In this document: positions 9,801 through 20,800 of the stretch, one piece after another
How the letters are laid out: each line of letters begins with the position of its first letter
Position numbering within the stretch: position 1 is the stretch's first letter
From: a virus
Reading direction: 5' to 3' (one strand)
DNA length: 41,245 nt
IMG/VR virus record: IMGVR_UViG_3300034375_003792
Location: 1-41,245 of that record
Notes under the pieces: generated by a model
What the model was told of the DNA's origin: nothing
Seen by the model: the letters and a program-made list of their open reading frames with translations, nothing else
Database searches by the model: none
Program-made: the position numbers and the translations under genes

Positions 9801-10949
9801 GCATTAGGTATTGAATATGATTTAGCAAACTTTACAGTTGATGTTACAATGCCTTTAGTTGTTAATGGTAATGGCTTGAAAGTTGTAGATCCTTTAGATG
9901 TTTCAGTTGATCCTTATTTTGAGCTATTTGAAAATTTACCTACAAATCCAGGTGAATATAATATTAGAGTAAAACTTCCTTTTACTGATAACGTTTATGT
10001 TGGTTCTAACTTTAATGAATATAATTTTACATTTACATTTGAAGTTACAGTTACTGAAATATCAACAGGTAATTCAACTACATCAACTATAAATAAACAA
10101 TCTACACTAGTAAACTTAGATCCTGAGTTATTTAATAATGGCGCAACACCTCCAGAGCCACCAAATGCTACTAAAACATTAGACCCTCAAGAGGCTAATA
10201 TACCTAATCTTTTTTTAGAAACATTGTATGCTAAAAATTCAGCTTATACTAAAACTACATATACTGGGCCTAATACTTATAAAGATTTAACTTATCAAAT
10301 AGTGAGTGCTACAAACTCTAGTTTGCAATCAGTAATAGAAAAGTTTACATTAACAAACCAAGTAGAAAACACAACAACAGGTTTTAACACTATTGATCTT
10401 GAAACTAATAACGCTTATGGCCCAACAGGTCAGAGTCAATTTGTAACACCTGATACTTATGAGATTCTTGTTCAAGTGGCGGATGGTGGTAGCTCTATAG
10501 CTACAATAGAATATACAGTTTTGTTTGGTACTGTACCTGTTAGTTTCCAAACTGTTGATGTAGAAGATTCTTCTGGAGGTACAATTGGCGGTCTTTTTGA
10601 TATACCTTTAATTTTAGTAAATGATCAAACTGATGTCAATAAAAATGGGTATTATCTTTACAAAGATCAAGGTGGTTGGAATAATACTGGTTTTGGTACT
10701 CCTTTAGAAACTACTGTTAGCTCGGGAGTAATAGATTTAGATTTTACTAATTCCGCTAACAATATTGGTGGTACTGTTACTTGTAATAACGTTCCTCCGA
10801 ATAACACTCCTGCTACATGGATTAAAGCAGGAACTATAAGTGGATTAATAAGTCTATTAAATACATGTTCACAATTATCTGCTACAGTTAGTAACTTACA
10901 AGTTACTGGTACATTTCCTGGGTCTAGTTACAAGTGGAATATAGTGTAA
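6897..10949 (+). CDS. Large tail stabilisation / tail tube-hub protein
   Basis: This 1,350-residue virion protein has an N-terminal signature (MNKDLDSRLIPSGEYRDAQN, then a stretch ending VGALENVLGN, within residues 14-51) characteristic, from memory, of the stabilisation protein of crAss-like and marine Bacteroidota podophages. The remainder is beta-rich with many Asn/Thr/Ser/Pro. Residues 950-1250 look like inserted or appended beta-sandwich (Ig-like) domains. No catalytic motif is seen. It probably forms the tail barrel after the adaptor ring and may carry host-contact loops in the C-terminal third. The following gene appears to be a second protein of the same type. Confidence 0.7.
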   Translation: MAEVKNAFIKSKMNKDLDSRLIPSGEYRDAQNAQISRSEGDDVGALENVLGNEVAGKDAINLGAEFEAGESYADDLTCIGYFSDESTNCIYVFLTDGVSQDLTYDKDAHNFIYKYQVGSPAPVKLVEGAFLNFSKYYPIHGVNLLEGLLFFTDNRNQPRKINVNLANPESLPTPTYYTNEDQISVAKYNPYEPIQLFEEITAARVADNSLLTAAEGEYDTTMRDVVSKFYPDGGTAQVTATATGTVFSITDPILEFFPKEQGTGLSNNEPQAGMTLGKILASNPSGPIEDTGVLVDSYSTNQLTVSGSITLALNDILVFNFNPYYDNAYAGDSRFLEDKFVRFSYRFKFDDGEYSIYAPFTQPCFIPKQDGYFLNNSEFLGDQQSTFGSTIVSFMENKVNEIKLIIPLPSTGTNLRDEFKITEVDILFKESDGLAVQVAETITVSDVATSAGSNDYYEYTYINKKPYKTLPESGLIRVYDKIPVRALSQEIISNRVVYGNFQDKHTPPASLDYYVAVGDKEPFNDNILTAKVDGAAGPTTDFNLKDIDPTTSVPYKGAIVSGLSVVSPCFVDSYTGTTVTFTTNQTLPNDEVLTFTPPNDIVNYTSEIEYPSSSVKTNRTYQVGVVLSDKFGRQSSVILSNNKDVITVNDISYSGETIYSAYPSESNLENDIQEWPGNSLKVSFNAIIDSLKTSDNVTIPGMYNGDPNDDGYNPLGWYSFKIVVKQQEQEYYNVYTAGAIKGLPFGGSSADFNTSFVTLINDNINKVPRDLEAVGPQDKTFRSSVRLFGRVMNTEAPFSNTGNEQYPIDPAQPGSILAFRSSFTTNTIEDLFDLFDVADYSGSPGNDPITSPKNPYYPFFKSDSNPFVGEIITSQIASEQFGVENIPNGQNNYTKVENLAIFETAPVVSRLELFYETSTSGLISDLNVAINNSEGVFTAFIDRFLDNSFQEDLKENESMLAGNFEIVDALGIEYDLANFTVDVTMPLVVNGNGLKVVDPLDVSVDPYFELFENLPTNPGEYNIRVKLPFTDNVYVGSNFNEYNFTFTFEVTVTEISTGNSTTSTINKQSTLVNLDPELFNNGATPPEPPNATKTLDPQEANIPNLFLETLYAKNSAYTKTTYTGPNTYKDLTYQIVSATNSSLQSVIEKFTLTNQVENTTTGFNTIDLETNNAYGPTGQSQFVTPDTYEILVQVADGGSSIATIEYTVLFGTVPVSFQTVDVEDSSGGTIGGLFDIPLILVNDQTDVNKNGYYLYKDQGGWNNTGFGTPLETTVSSGVIDLDFTNSANNIGGTVTCNNVPPNNTPATWIKAGTISGLISLLNTCSQLSATVSNLQVTGTFPGSSYKWNIV

Positions 10950-10975
10950 TAAATAAAATAAATAAGTAATTATAA

Positions 10976-12526
10976 ATGGGTGCGATAGTCGAAGTTAAGT
11001 TTTTTAACTCATTTCTTTTGAAGAAGATGAATGCTACTGGACAGGTTTCTCCTAGCCCTCAATCAGTTAATGCGCCTGCTTATGATGGTTCTAGAGGTAT
11101 ACCTCAACAAATAGGTGGTTACAGTAGAATATCAAACGCAGGTATGGGTTATGATGTAAACACTTGTTGGGTTGTAGAAGAAGCTAGAATACGAGGTGGT
11201 TATAATAATACTAATGTTGATTATGGTGTTAGAGCTTATATTGTTGAAGAAGAAATAAATGGATATAGAAAAAACAATTCACTTATATATTCAGGAATAT
11301 TTAATTCACGAACAGGTATAAACCAAACAAATGTATTTTCAGTAGGTGAAGATATAACTAAATCTGTAGACCCTGCTAAAGGCTCAATACAAAAACTATA
11401 TGCTGAAGATACTAACTTAATTATATTCCAAGAAAATAAAGTTAATAGAGCGTTAATAGATAAAGATGCTATATATACAGCGGAAGGTGGCGGTGTTCCT
11501 GTCAGCCAGCTTAATTTAGTAATAGGTCAAATAGTTCCTTACGCTGGAGAGTTTGGTATAAGTGAAGACCCAAGAAGCTTTGCTGTTTATGGTTATAGAA
11601 AATATTTTACAGATAAAAGACGTAATGTAGTTTTAAGATTATCTAGAGATGGTATTACTGAGATATCTAACTACGGTATGCGAGATTATTTTAGAGATCA
11701 GTTTAATAGTATAGACGAAGGCGACAACAAAGGAGTAATACTAGGCGGCTGGGACATGCATAATAAACAATATGTAGTTTCAACTCAACCGCCCACACAA
11801 TCAACAACTTTAGCTTATAACACCTTATCTTTTGATGAAAGTGTTTTAGGTTGGCCAAGTTTCTTTTCTTACAGACCTGATTTAATTTTTAGTTTACGTA
11901 ACAATTTTTATACCGCTAAAGGTAATAAAATATACGAACATTACAATGGGTCAGTTAATAGAGGTAATTTTTATGGTGATGATAATAATACTTCTATATC
12001 ATTTGTATTTAATCCAAACCCTAGTTTGTCTAAAAACTTTAAAACTATAGGATATGAAGGATCAAATGGTTTTGAAATAACTAATTTTACATCAGATCAA
12101 ACAGGTGAAGATCTCGTTAATTCTACATATCAATTTACACGAGATGTTTCTATTGATGTTAAAAGTTATCAACAAGGAGAATATGCTTTTGATTCAAGTG
12201 GTAATGTTATAGCAAGAGCAGATTACGCTTTACCACCTCCAAATGGTTTTGGAACAGCTAATCCGCCAGTGCCTAGATACCATGCTGGTTTTGATAGAAA
12301 AGAAAATAAATACGTAGCATACATAGTTAATGATAGTGCTGCTACACCTGGTGAGGTACGGTTTGGTTCTCAAATGACAGGTATAAAAGGATTTTTCTCT
12401 TTAGTAACTATATCAACAGACATGGTTATAGATCAAACGACTAAACAAGCTACATCAGGTACTAATATAGGTGGACTAAAAGAACTATACGCTGTATCAT
12501 CTAATTATGTAGAATCATCATATTAA
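10976..12526 (+). CDS. Second tail stabilisation / tail protein
   Basis: This 516-residue beta-rich protein contains conserved text such as VSQLNLVIGQIVPYAGEFG and YGYRKYFTDKRRNVVLRLS followed by DGITEISNYGM and RDYF, which I associate with the C-terminal half of stabilisation proteins in related phages. It may therefore be the distal part of a protein that is a single chain elsewhere. It starts 26 bases after the previous stop, with no frameshift or shared frame visible, so the split looks genuine. It is probably part of the tail tube or tip. No enzyme motif is seen. Confidence 0.65.
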   Translation: MGAIVEVKFFNSFLLKKMNATGQVSPSPQSVNAPAYDGSRGIPQQIGGYSRISNAGMGYDVNTCWVVEEARIRGGYNNTNVDYGVRAYIVEEEINGYRKNNSLIYSGIFNSRTGINQTNVFSVGEDITKSVDPAKGSIQKLYAEDTNLIIFQENKVNRALIDKDAIYTAEGGGVPVSQLNLVIGQIVPYAGEFGISEDPRSFAVYGYRKYFTDKRRNVVLRLSRDGITEISNYGMRDYFRDQFNSIDEGDNKGVILGGWDMHNKQYVVSTQPPTQSTTLAYNTLSFDESVLGWPSFFSYRPDLIFSLRNNFYTAKGNKIYEHYNGSVNRGNFYGDDNNTSISFVFNPNPSLSKNFKTIGYEGSNGFEITNFTSDQTGEDLVNSTYQFTRDVSIDVKSYQQGEYAFDSSGNVIARADYALPPPNGFGTANPPVPRYHAGFDRKENKYVAYIVNDSAATPGEVRFGSQMTGIKGFFSLVTISTDMVIDQTTKQATSGTNIGGLKELYAVSSNYVESSY

Positions 12527-12530
12527 AATT

Positions 12531-13274
12531 ATGGAACAAATATTAGAACAACTACAAATATTATTTTTCGGTGATCCATCGCTAGGTTTAAGTTATGGAC
12601 TTGCACCTTTAGCTATAGCTGGAATAGTGCAAGCTGCTGGTAGTGTTGTTACAGGTATCATGGGCAATGCTTCAGCTAGACGTAAGCAAAGAGAAGCTGC
12701 AGCTAAAGCAGGTAGATTACAAAGTAAACTAAATGATTTAGAAAGAAATAGACAAGCTATTATAAATCCTTACGATCAAGTAGAAGATCTTTCTACTATG
12801 ATTACAAATCCATATGATAATCTTGGTGTTGCTACTCAAGCGGCTGAAATGCAAGCTGAGCAAGCTGATATATCTTTAGCTAATACATTAGACGCTATAA
12901 GATCTACAGGAGCCAGCGCAGGTGGCGCAACAGCTTTAGCTCAAGCAGCTTTACAAAGTAAAAAAGGTGTATCTGCTAGTATTGAACAGCAAGAAGCTCA
13001 AAACGAAAAATTAAAAGCTCAAGGTGAAATGCAAGAAATGCAAGCTCGTATGGCTGAAGCTCAGCGATTACAACAAGCTGGTGTGCAAGGAAGTATATTT
13101 GAATTCCAAGCTAGAGAGCAAAGAGAAACAGCTCAACTAGATAGAATATCAGCAGAGTTAGCAGGAGCTGAAGCTCAACAAGCTCAAGCTCAGGCGGATA
13201 GAACTGGAATACTAACAGGTGCTATCGGAGGTGTTACAGCAGGTATAGGAAATATAGCAGGTGCGGGAAAATGA
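12531..13274 (+). CDS. Internal virion protein, membrane-active, Ala/Gln-rich coiled coil
   Basis: This 247-residue protein has a hydrophobic segment at about 20-45 (GLAPLAIAGIVQAAGSVVTG), a long Ala/Gln/Glu coiled coil (46-225) and a Gly-rich hydrophobic end (GILTGAIGGVTAGIG). This layout matches T7 gp14-like internal virion proteins that are ejected and help form the trans-envelope channel. That role is inferred from design and position just before the giant protein, not from a diagnostic motif. Its stop overlaps the next ATG (ATGA), suggesting translational coupling. Confidence 0.65.
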   Translation: MEQILEQLQILFFGDPSLGLSYGLAPLAIAGIVQAAGSVVTGIMGNASARRKQREAAAKAGRLQSKLNDLERNRQAIINPYDQVEDLSTMITNPYDNLGVATQAAEMQAEQADISLANTLDAIRSTGASAGGATALAQAALQSKKGVSASIEQQEAQNEKLKAQGEMQEMQARMAEAQRLQQAGVQGSIFEFQAREQRETAQLDRISAELAGAEAQQAQAQADRTGILTGAIGGVTAGIGNIAGAGK

Positions 13275-13411
13275 AGGCAACGCCAATAAGCCCAACACCG
13301 TTAACACAAACACAACAAAATCAAGTTATAGGTGGGTTTATACCAGGTTATTCACTCATGAATACTCCTAGTGATATAATACCCACAAATATAATGAATC
13401 CAACAAGATAA
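13271..13411 (+). CDS. Small Pro/Thr-rich protein, 46 residues
   Basis: This short ORF starts in an ATGA overlap with the internal virion protein and ends 2 bases before the next ATG, exactly filling the space between two virion genes. The product begins MKATPISPTPLTQTQQNQ and has no recognised domain. It is probably a minor virion peptide or linker. Tight packing is the main evidence that it is a gene. Confidence 0.55.
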   Translation: MKATPISPTPLTQTQQNQVIGGFIPGYSLMNTPSDIIPTNIMNPTR

Positions 13412-13413
13412 TA

Positions 13414-14811
13414 ATGAGTTATAGAAACCCAAAACAATTTATCGACACACAAACTGGTCAGCATTATAGAAATCTTATTAAGAGCGTAACTAAAACTGGT
13501 GATGATTTAGCTAAACGTATTGTAGCTCGTAATGCAGAAGTTGCTGAGCGTAACAATAAGATTATTAGTGATGCAGATAAAAAAGAACAAGCTATACTTC
13601 AACAGTTTGGTAATGTAACTGCAGGTAATCCAGCGTTTAATTACGGGGAAGGTTTTGCAAGATATATCGATGAATACAGTGATTTAAATATAGCTGTTAA
13701 TACTGGAACAAGTCAAAATCCACAAGCAGCTAGACAACGCATGGCTGAAATAGAAAGTCTTCCAGTTATGGCTAGACAAGGTTTAGAAGGTTTAATTGAA
13801 ATGACAGATAACTTTATAGAGAAAGCTAATAATAGAGGTCGAATGGGTGGGTTGGATTTACCTGGTGTAGAGACAGAAGATTTAAAATCTTTTTTAATAC
13901 TTGCAGATCAATTAAAAGGTAGTAGATCTTTTGAAGTTGTTGAAGAAAATGGTAAGTTAGTACCTGCGTATAGTTTAGGTGATAGGATGTGGACTTATAC
14001 TCAAATAGAAAATTATCTAAACAATGATATAGCTGGCGGTGCTTTCAATGTCATTCCAGATGAAACAGAAAGTTTTACTAAAGCAGCTGAATTAGCAATG
14101 ATTCCAGATCCGCAGAATCCTGAAAATAAAATACTAGATCCTAAATATTACGAAAATGAAGATGAAGTAGAAGGTAAACCTGACAGTAAAGGTAATAGAG
14201 TTTTTTATAGACCGCTTGATATTAATGCGCTTAAAAAAGCACCAATAGGTCAAATGCTTAAAGCTGATGGCAGCTCTATGACTAATGCTGATAAAATATC
14301 TTTTTGGAATAATATATTATCTACAGAAGATAACTGGGCTTATGGAGAACCTTTAAGTAGTACGCAATTAAAAGATTTTGAAGAAGCTTACATAGAGTAT
14401 GGATTAAGAAATTACTTACGTCAAGAAAACGATGCAAGAATTGTAGAACCTCCTAAGCCAGAAGAAGTAGAAGCACCTAAAACTTCAGAACTAAAGCTAG
14501 AAGCTTTTGAAGAACTTATAGATACAAAAGGAGGTAAAGAAAAAATTTACAGGGCTTTTGTTACAGGACCTGGCGCTAATGTAGCTGATCAAATAAGCCT
14601 TATGCTACAAGACTTAGCTATACCAAACGAAGTGTTACAAGTTCAAGATAATGAAGGTAACGTAGATCAAGATCTTATAAGAATAGATGTTGCTGGAAGA
14701 GAAGGTAAAATAGATATAGATATTACTAAACCAGATATGGCTGTTGCTAAGTTGAAGTACGCCATATCAGGTGACTATAGTCATGTAAGAGAACTTCAAA
14801 AACAAAATTAA
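13414..14811 (+). CDS. Virion-associated protein of unknown function
   Basis: This 465-residue protein is mostly helical and acidic, beginning MSYRNPKQFIDTQTGQHYRN. It has a helical N-terminal half, a Pro/Glu linker near 348-356 (EPPKPEEVEAPK) and a small alpha/beta C-terminal domain. It lies between the gp14-like protein and the giant multidomain protein, the slot for internal or ejected core proteins such as T7 gp15. That comparison is positional only; no lytic or binding motif is seen. The next gene starts 5 bases downstream. Confidence 0.6.
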   Translation: MSYRNPKQFIDTQTGQHYRNLIKSVTKTGDDLAKRIVARNAEVAERNNKIISDADKKEQAILQQFGNVTAGNPAFNYGEGFARYIDEYSDLNIAVNTGTSQNPQAARQRMAEIESLPVMARQGLEGLIEMTDNFIEKANNRGRMGGLDLPGVETEDLKSFLILADQLKGSRSFEVVEENGKLVPAYSLGDRMWTYTQIENYLNNDIAGGAFNVIPDETESFTKAAELAMIPDPQNPENKILDPKYYENEDEVEGKPDSKGNRVFYRPLDINALKKAPIGQMLKADGSSMTNADKISFWNNILSTEDNWAYGEPLSSTQLKDFEEAYIEYGLRNYLRQENDARIVEPPKPEEVEAPKTSELKLEAFEELIDTKGGKEKIYRAFVTGPGANVADQISLMLQDLAIPNEVLQVQDNEGNVDQDLIRIDVAGREGKIDIDITKPDMAVAKLKYAISGDYSHVRELQKQN

Positions 14812-14816
14812 ATATT

Positions 14817-17800
14817 ATGTTTAAATATAAATTAGGCGAAGATATTTTCAATGTTCCAGCTGAAGAGGTAGATATCTTTGAAGCTGAAACTCCTGATGCT
14901 GTCAGAATTACAGACGAAATAACAGATCCAGAAGAGGGAAAGACAAACGGTGTTGCGGAAGAGGGTGCAACTGTAACACCGACAACCGGGCAAGCACCCG
15001 AGATAATAGACGACACTGGAGCTCCGGAAGTTACGGGCTTCAAGCCGGTAGAATCTTCATTGGGATCAAAGTGGACTGATAACTTTGTAGAGTTAGAAGG
15101 AGTACAATTTGATGATGGAGCTATAGGTTTAGGTGCTGTTGAGCTAGAAGGCGTTACTGTTACCGCTGATCAATATAAGAAAGTAGAACAAGATATAGAA
15201 AACGAAGGCGCTAAACAAGTTGAAGAACAAGTTATAGCTATGAGCCCTGGCGACATTAGCGGTTTAGTGAAGTTTTTATCAGATAAAGGTAATGATCTTT
15301 TTGGTAAACCTGAAAAAGCTGAAGATATAAGTACAACAGCTAGTCTGTATGGTACAACTGTAAATTCGTTAGTTCAATTAAGTGGCGTAGATGATAGGGC
15401 TAATTACGTTTTGTCTGCGTTTACTAATCAAATACCTGATGATGTTTTTTTAAATATATTAGGTGAAGACGCGGGCAGAAGAGCTATACAAGCTAATAGA
15501 GATTATTTTAAAAGAACAAACGAACAGTACGATTATATTAATAGTTTAAATTTACCTACACTGGGATTTACAGACATAGGTAAAAAAGAAGGATTATCTA
15601 AAGTAGGTACTGGCTTGGCGGCTACGCTTAACGGTATATCTTCTTTTGCTACTTCAGCGGCTACGTCTGTTGCTACAGGTGGTGTTGGTCTTGCTACGGA
15701 TATAGGTGCTAACGCTATAAAAAGTTTTAACGACACTAAAGCTCAGTCGTTAGGGTTAACATCTGAAGAGCTGTTTGCTTCTGGTCAAGGCGAAGTATTA
15801 ATACCTAGTTCTATAGCAGTTTTGCAATTTGGCTTAGAAAGACTTGGTATAAAAAAAGTAGGTGAGTATTTTAATAAATTACCAGCTGGTAAAACTAAAG
15901 GTTTATTTTCTATGTTAAACGTAGGAAACGCAGAAGCTATACCTGAATACCTGCAAGGTGGTTTAGATATATTTAATGAAGGACTTGCTCAAGGTTTAAA
16001 CGCTGAAGATGCTAGTGAAAAAGTTTTAGATTATTTAACTTCACCTGATGGTATTGAAAACTATCTTCAAGGTTTAGTTGGTGGTTCTGGTATAGCTGGA
16101 ATAGGTTCTGCTGCAAGAAAACTTAGAACTAATAAAGATAACGAAGCTATATCTAAAATTATTAGAGATCTTAATGATTTAGAGAATAGTAAGTTTAGAA
16201 AAAATTTAACAGCTGAAGATATAGCTGGTATAAATACAGCTCAAGAGGAACTTAGATTTAATTTAACACAAATTATAGATAAAAGCAATGCTCTAGCTGG
16301 AACTTTATCTGATGCCCAAATAGAAGAGCTAAATGCTAATTCTGATTTTTTAACAAGCTCTGCGGATAGAATAAACGAAATAGAAGCGTCTGATGAGTTT
16401 ACGCAGAAAGATAAAGAAGTTTTATTACAAACTATAGAACAACAAAGAAAAGTAGCATCTCAAAACATATTTGATATACGCAGTGAAGCTGAAAAGTTTT
16501 ATAGTAATTTGTTTAATGTAAGAGCTGCTGCTGAAAAAAGAGACGATGTTAAAGTTCTTGACTTTGCTAACGCTAACGAAATACAAACATACTTAAATGA
16601 TAATCCTGATCTTGTGGCTGAAGGTGGTAGGGTAGCTGCTTCTGGCGAACAAGGATTTTTTATACCTGGTGCTGGAGATAGTCCTGGTACCATTATAATT
16701 AACAGAGAAAAATCTTTAGATGAAAAAGCTGTTAATGTAGCTAGACATGAATTTTTACACTATGTGCTAGACAGTACTTTAAAAAATAATCCTGCTGCTG
16801 CTATAAATCTAGGTAACGCATTATTAAAAGAGCTAGATAAAATTGATGTAAACAAAATAAAGGATAGCAACTTTAAAAAGCGAATGGAGCTCTACAAAGA
16901 TGAGAAAGTAGAGATCCAAATGGAAGAAGCTTTAACTTTGTTTTCAGACGCTTTAGCTACAGGCGATATACAATTAAATGAAGATATATCAACTATGCTT
17001 GGTGATAGATTTCGTAGGGTTTTAGGTAGAGTCGGCGTCAAAGTAAAATTCAATAAAGGTAGCGATGTAGTTAATTTTGTAAAAGACTTTAATAAAAGTT
17101 TAGAAAAAGGCGTACTAACAAAAGCTCAACAAGCCGTAACTGAAAAGGGTGCAGAAGGCGAGTTAATACCGCAAGCAGAGCAACAAGCTGACGAGCAAAT
17201 AATTAAAGAGTCTAGATCTGAAGAAGCGTCACAACGTGTTCAAGAAATATATAATCAGCAAGGCACAGCTGGAGCTTTTGAAATTATAGAACAGTTTAAA
17301 CCTATTACAAGTAAATTAGTTGAGCGTAGATCTGAAGCTCCTGGGTTTGATAGACAATTACTTACTGATGAAATAGAAACAGGTCAGCGCGGTATAATAG
17401 ATTTAATTAGCGAATATGATCCTGAGTCAAGTGTACCGCTAGCGGCTTATATAAATAAGTTTTTACCAGCTAGAGCTATTGAAGCTTCTAATAGAGTTTT
17501 AGGTGAAGAGTTTACTGCAGATGTTACAGAAGCTAGAGGCGTTGTAGCAGAAGAAGCAGATGTTGAAGTTGCAGAGCAACCTAAGGGGCCAAGAAAACCT
17601 ACTGAAACAACTAGGTTTAGCGATACAGTGTTAACTAACTTAGGCGTAGAAAATAAAGCTGAAGCTGAAAAACAAATATCAGATGCTACTAACAAAGCGT
17701 TTGAAGGTCAAGACGTTACAAGATTTGGTCAAACTAAAAATGTACCAGCTGCTGTTGCGGAAATATATGGTAAGATGTTTGGTGTAAACCCAGAAACTAT

Positions 17801-20800
17801 ATATGATAAAAAACGAAACTACTCTAAAAAAGATGCTGAAGGTTTAACACGTATAAAGCAATACTTAATAGACAATGCTACTAGCGACTTTGCTAGACTG
17901 CCGAAAACTAAAGATGACTTTGGTAAAGCTACGTTTATACCTAACAATGTAATGAACGCTTTATATACAGATGGTGAGTTAACTGGTACACTAAAAGATT
18001 ATTTAGATCTTATTAGAGAAAAACCTGTTAAACCTATTTACAGAGATAGAGTAGGTCAAACTATACGAGGTTTATTTAATACTAGCATTAGAAACCGTAT
18101 GGTTGAAGATCTTATACCTAGTAAACCTGAAAGAGCTAGAGCTGGAGTTAAGTTTGCTAAATCAGAAGCTAAACCTAAGGTAAGACAAAACAGGTTTGAG
18201 GTTAGCGGTAAAAATGGTATTGTTATAATGAGAGACAATGCTGAGCAATTTGCTAAAGCTAACAATGTAACAATAGAGTTTGAAGGTGAAACAATAACTG
18301 CTAAAAATTTAGATTCAAATAATCCTAAACACAGAGCTTACATTCAACAACAAATAGAGACTGAGTTGTGGAAGTATTTTCCTATAGAAGCTTTAGACGG
18401 ATCTACAGTAGTTGATTACAGTTCTAAACAAGATAGAGGTTTTTATTTTACAAAAGAAGAATGGGCTGAGATATCTAAACGTGCAAAGGCAAACAAAGCT
18501 AATTGGTTAGCTAGAGGTAATAAGCTTTTATTTAATGACAAAGGTATTAAGGTAGCTAAAGCAGTTAAAGCTCCGCCAAAAAATAAAGAATATTATAGTT
18601 CTGACAAGTTTAAAGCAAAGTTAAAAGACTGGAAAGCTGGTGTTAAAGATATACTAGATGGTGGTGCTAATGCTATAAAGGCAGATCCTAGTATGTACTT
18701 ACCTATATACGCTATATTTTCCACACAGTCTCAGTCTTCTTCTCATTTAGTTAGAAATATGTCAGTAGAGCGTGGAGCTTCTGAAGCTTTTATAAACGCC
18801 ACAAAGTCCACGCCGACAGTTAAAGAGCATGTTGAACCTTCTAACGAAATGGCTCCGCTTATGTATGAAGCTATGCTATTTGACGAAGTTGATGTTTTAA
18901 TACCTGTAGTTGATTTAATTTATTATCAACTAGGTATAACTAAAACACAAGACGATAAAACGCTTGACGTGTCTGGTATGTATGGAGATCCTTACAACTA
19001 CAAAACAACTCAAACAGACGAGTTTAATGAAGCGTTGAGAGAATATTTTAAGACAGGTGATGTAAATAAAATACTATCTCCACTCATTAGATATTTTAAT
19101 CCACAAGTAAACAACAATACTAGTGAAGATAATATACCTGGTTTTAATAGTAACACATTAATATTTGAAGGTAAAACAGTTGCTGAAATATACACAAAAC
19201 AACTAACTAAGTCTGAACAAAACAATGATAATTTATTTTATCAAAACGAATTAACTTATCAAGTTTTAAAAGGTGATATAACACAACAACAAGCTATTGA
19301 AAGATTAAACGAGTTTACTAAAATAAAAACTTTAGTAAAAGCATCTAAGTCTAATGATGGTAAACTACCGCCTGGTATTAGATTAGAAGACCCTAAAACT
19401 TTTGATAAGTTTGATATGGCTAACACTGTTGCTAGACGGATGTTCCCTAAGCAAGCTAATTCTGATGCGGTTAAGTCAGGTAGGTTAACGGCTTACGAAG
19501 CTTTAGATCCTGATCAAAAGTTTATAGTAATGCAAGAAGTACCAGGCTCTCCTATAGTAAAGCAAACTATAGATTTAATGGCTACTTCAGATGAAGCTAT
19601 TAAATTTTCACGTAATGCAGATGCACCTAATAAAGGTATAAGCGTATGGGACTTTGATGACACACTTGCTACTACTAAATCTAATGTATTATACACTATG
19701 CCTGACGGAACTGAAGGTACACTAACAGCTGAACAGTTTGCTAAACAAGGTGAGCAGCTTTTAGAAGAAGGTGCTGTGTTTGATTTTAGTGAGTTTGAAA
19801 AAGTTACTAAAGGAGCTAAAGGCCCTATGTTTGAAAAGGCAGTAGCTCGTAATAGAAAGTTTGGTAATGATAACGTGTTTATTCTTACGGCTAGAACACA
19901 AGCGGCTGCAGAACCTATACACCAGTTTTTAAAAGCAATAGGTCTAGATATACCACTTAGAAATATTGTAGGGTTAGGTAACAGTACACCTGAAGCTAAG
20001 GCGCGTTGGGTTGTAGGTAAAGCTGCAGAAGGTTATAATGATTTTTACTTTGCAGATGATGCTTATAAAAATGTTAAAGCAGTACAAGATGCTCTTAGTG
20101 TACTAGACGTTAAATCAAAAGTAAGACAAGCGTATGTTAAATACAGTAAGTCAGAAGCGTTAGATAAAGGATTTAACGATATATTAGAACAAACAACTGG
20201 TATTGCATCGGAAAAAGAATACAAGAAAGTTAAAGCAGAAGTAGCTGGCGCGTCGCGCGGTAGAGTGTTTAGAGGTATACCATACTCAGCTCAAGATTTT
20301 GTAGGATTATTATACGAAACGCTAAGCAAAGGTAAACTTGGTGACTCACAAATGGCTTGGTACAAAGAACATTTAATAAAACCGTACGCTAGAGCAATGA
20401 ATGATATTGACAACGCTAGACTTAGCGCTATGCAAGACTACAGAGCTCTTAAAAAACAATTAGGATTTGTACCTAAAAACTTACGTAAAAAATTACCAGG
20501 TGAACCTTTCACAAGAGAACAAGCTGTACGTGTTTATATTTGGAATAAATTAGGTTATGATGTACCTGGTATTAGCAAGCAGGATTTAAAAGAATTAAGT
20601 GAGTATGTAGCTGATAACGCTGATTTACAGGTATTTGCTGATCAAGTTATTGCTATACAAAAAGGTGAGTATGCTAAACCAAAAGAAGGTTGGCCAGCTG
20701 GCACAATAACAACTGATATACAGGAGAGTATAAATACAGGTGTTAGAGCCAAATACTTACAACAGTGGCAAGACAATGTAGATGTTATATTCTCTGAAAA

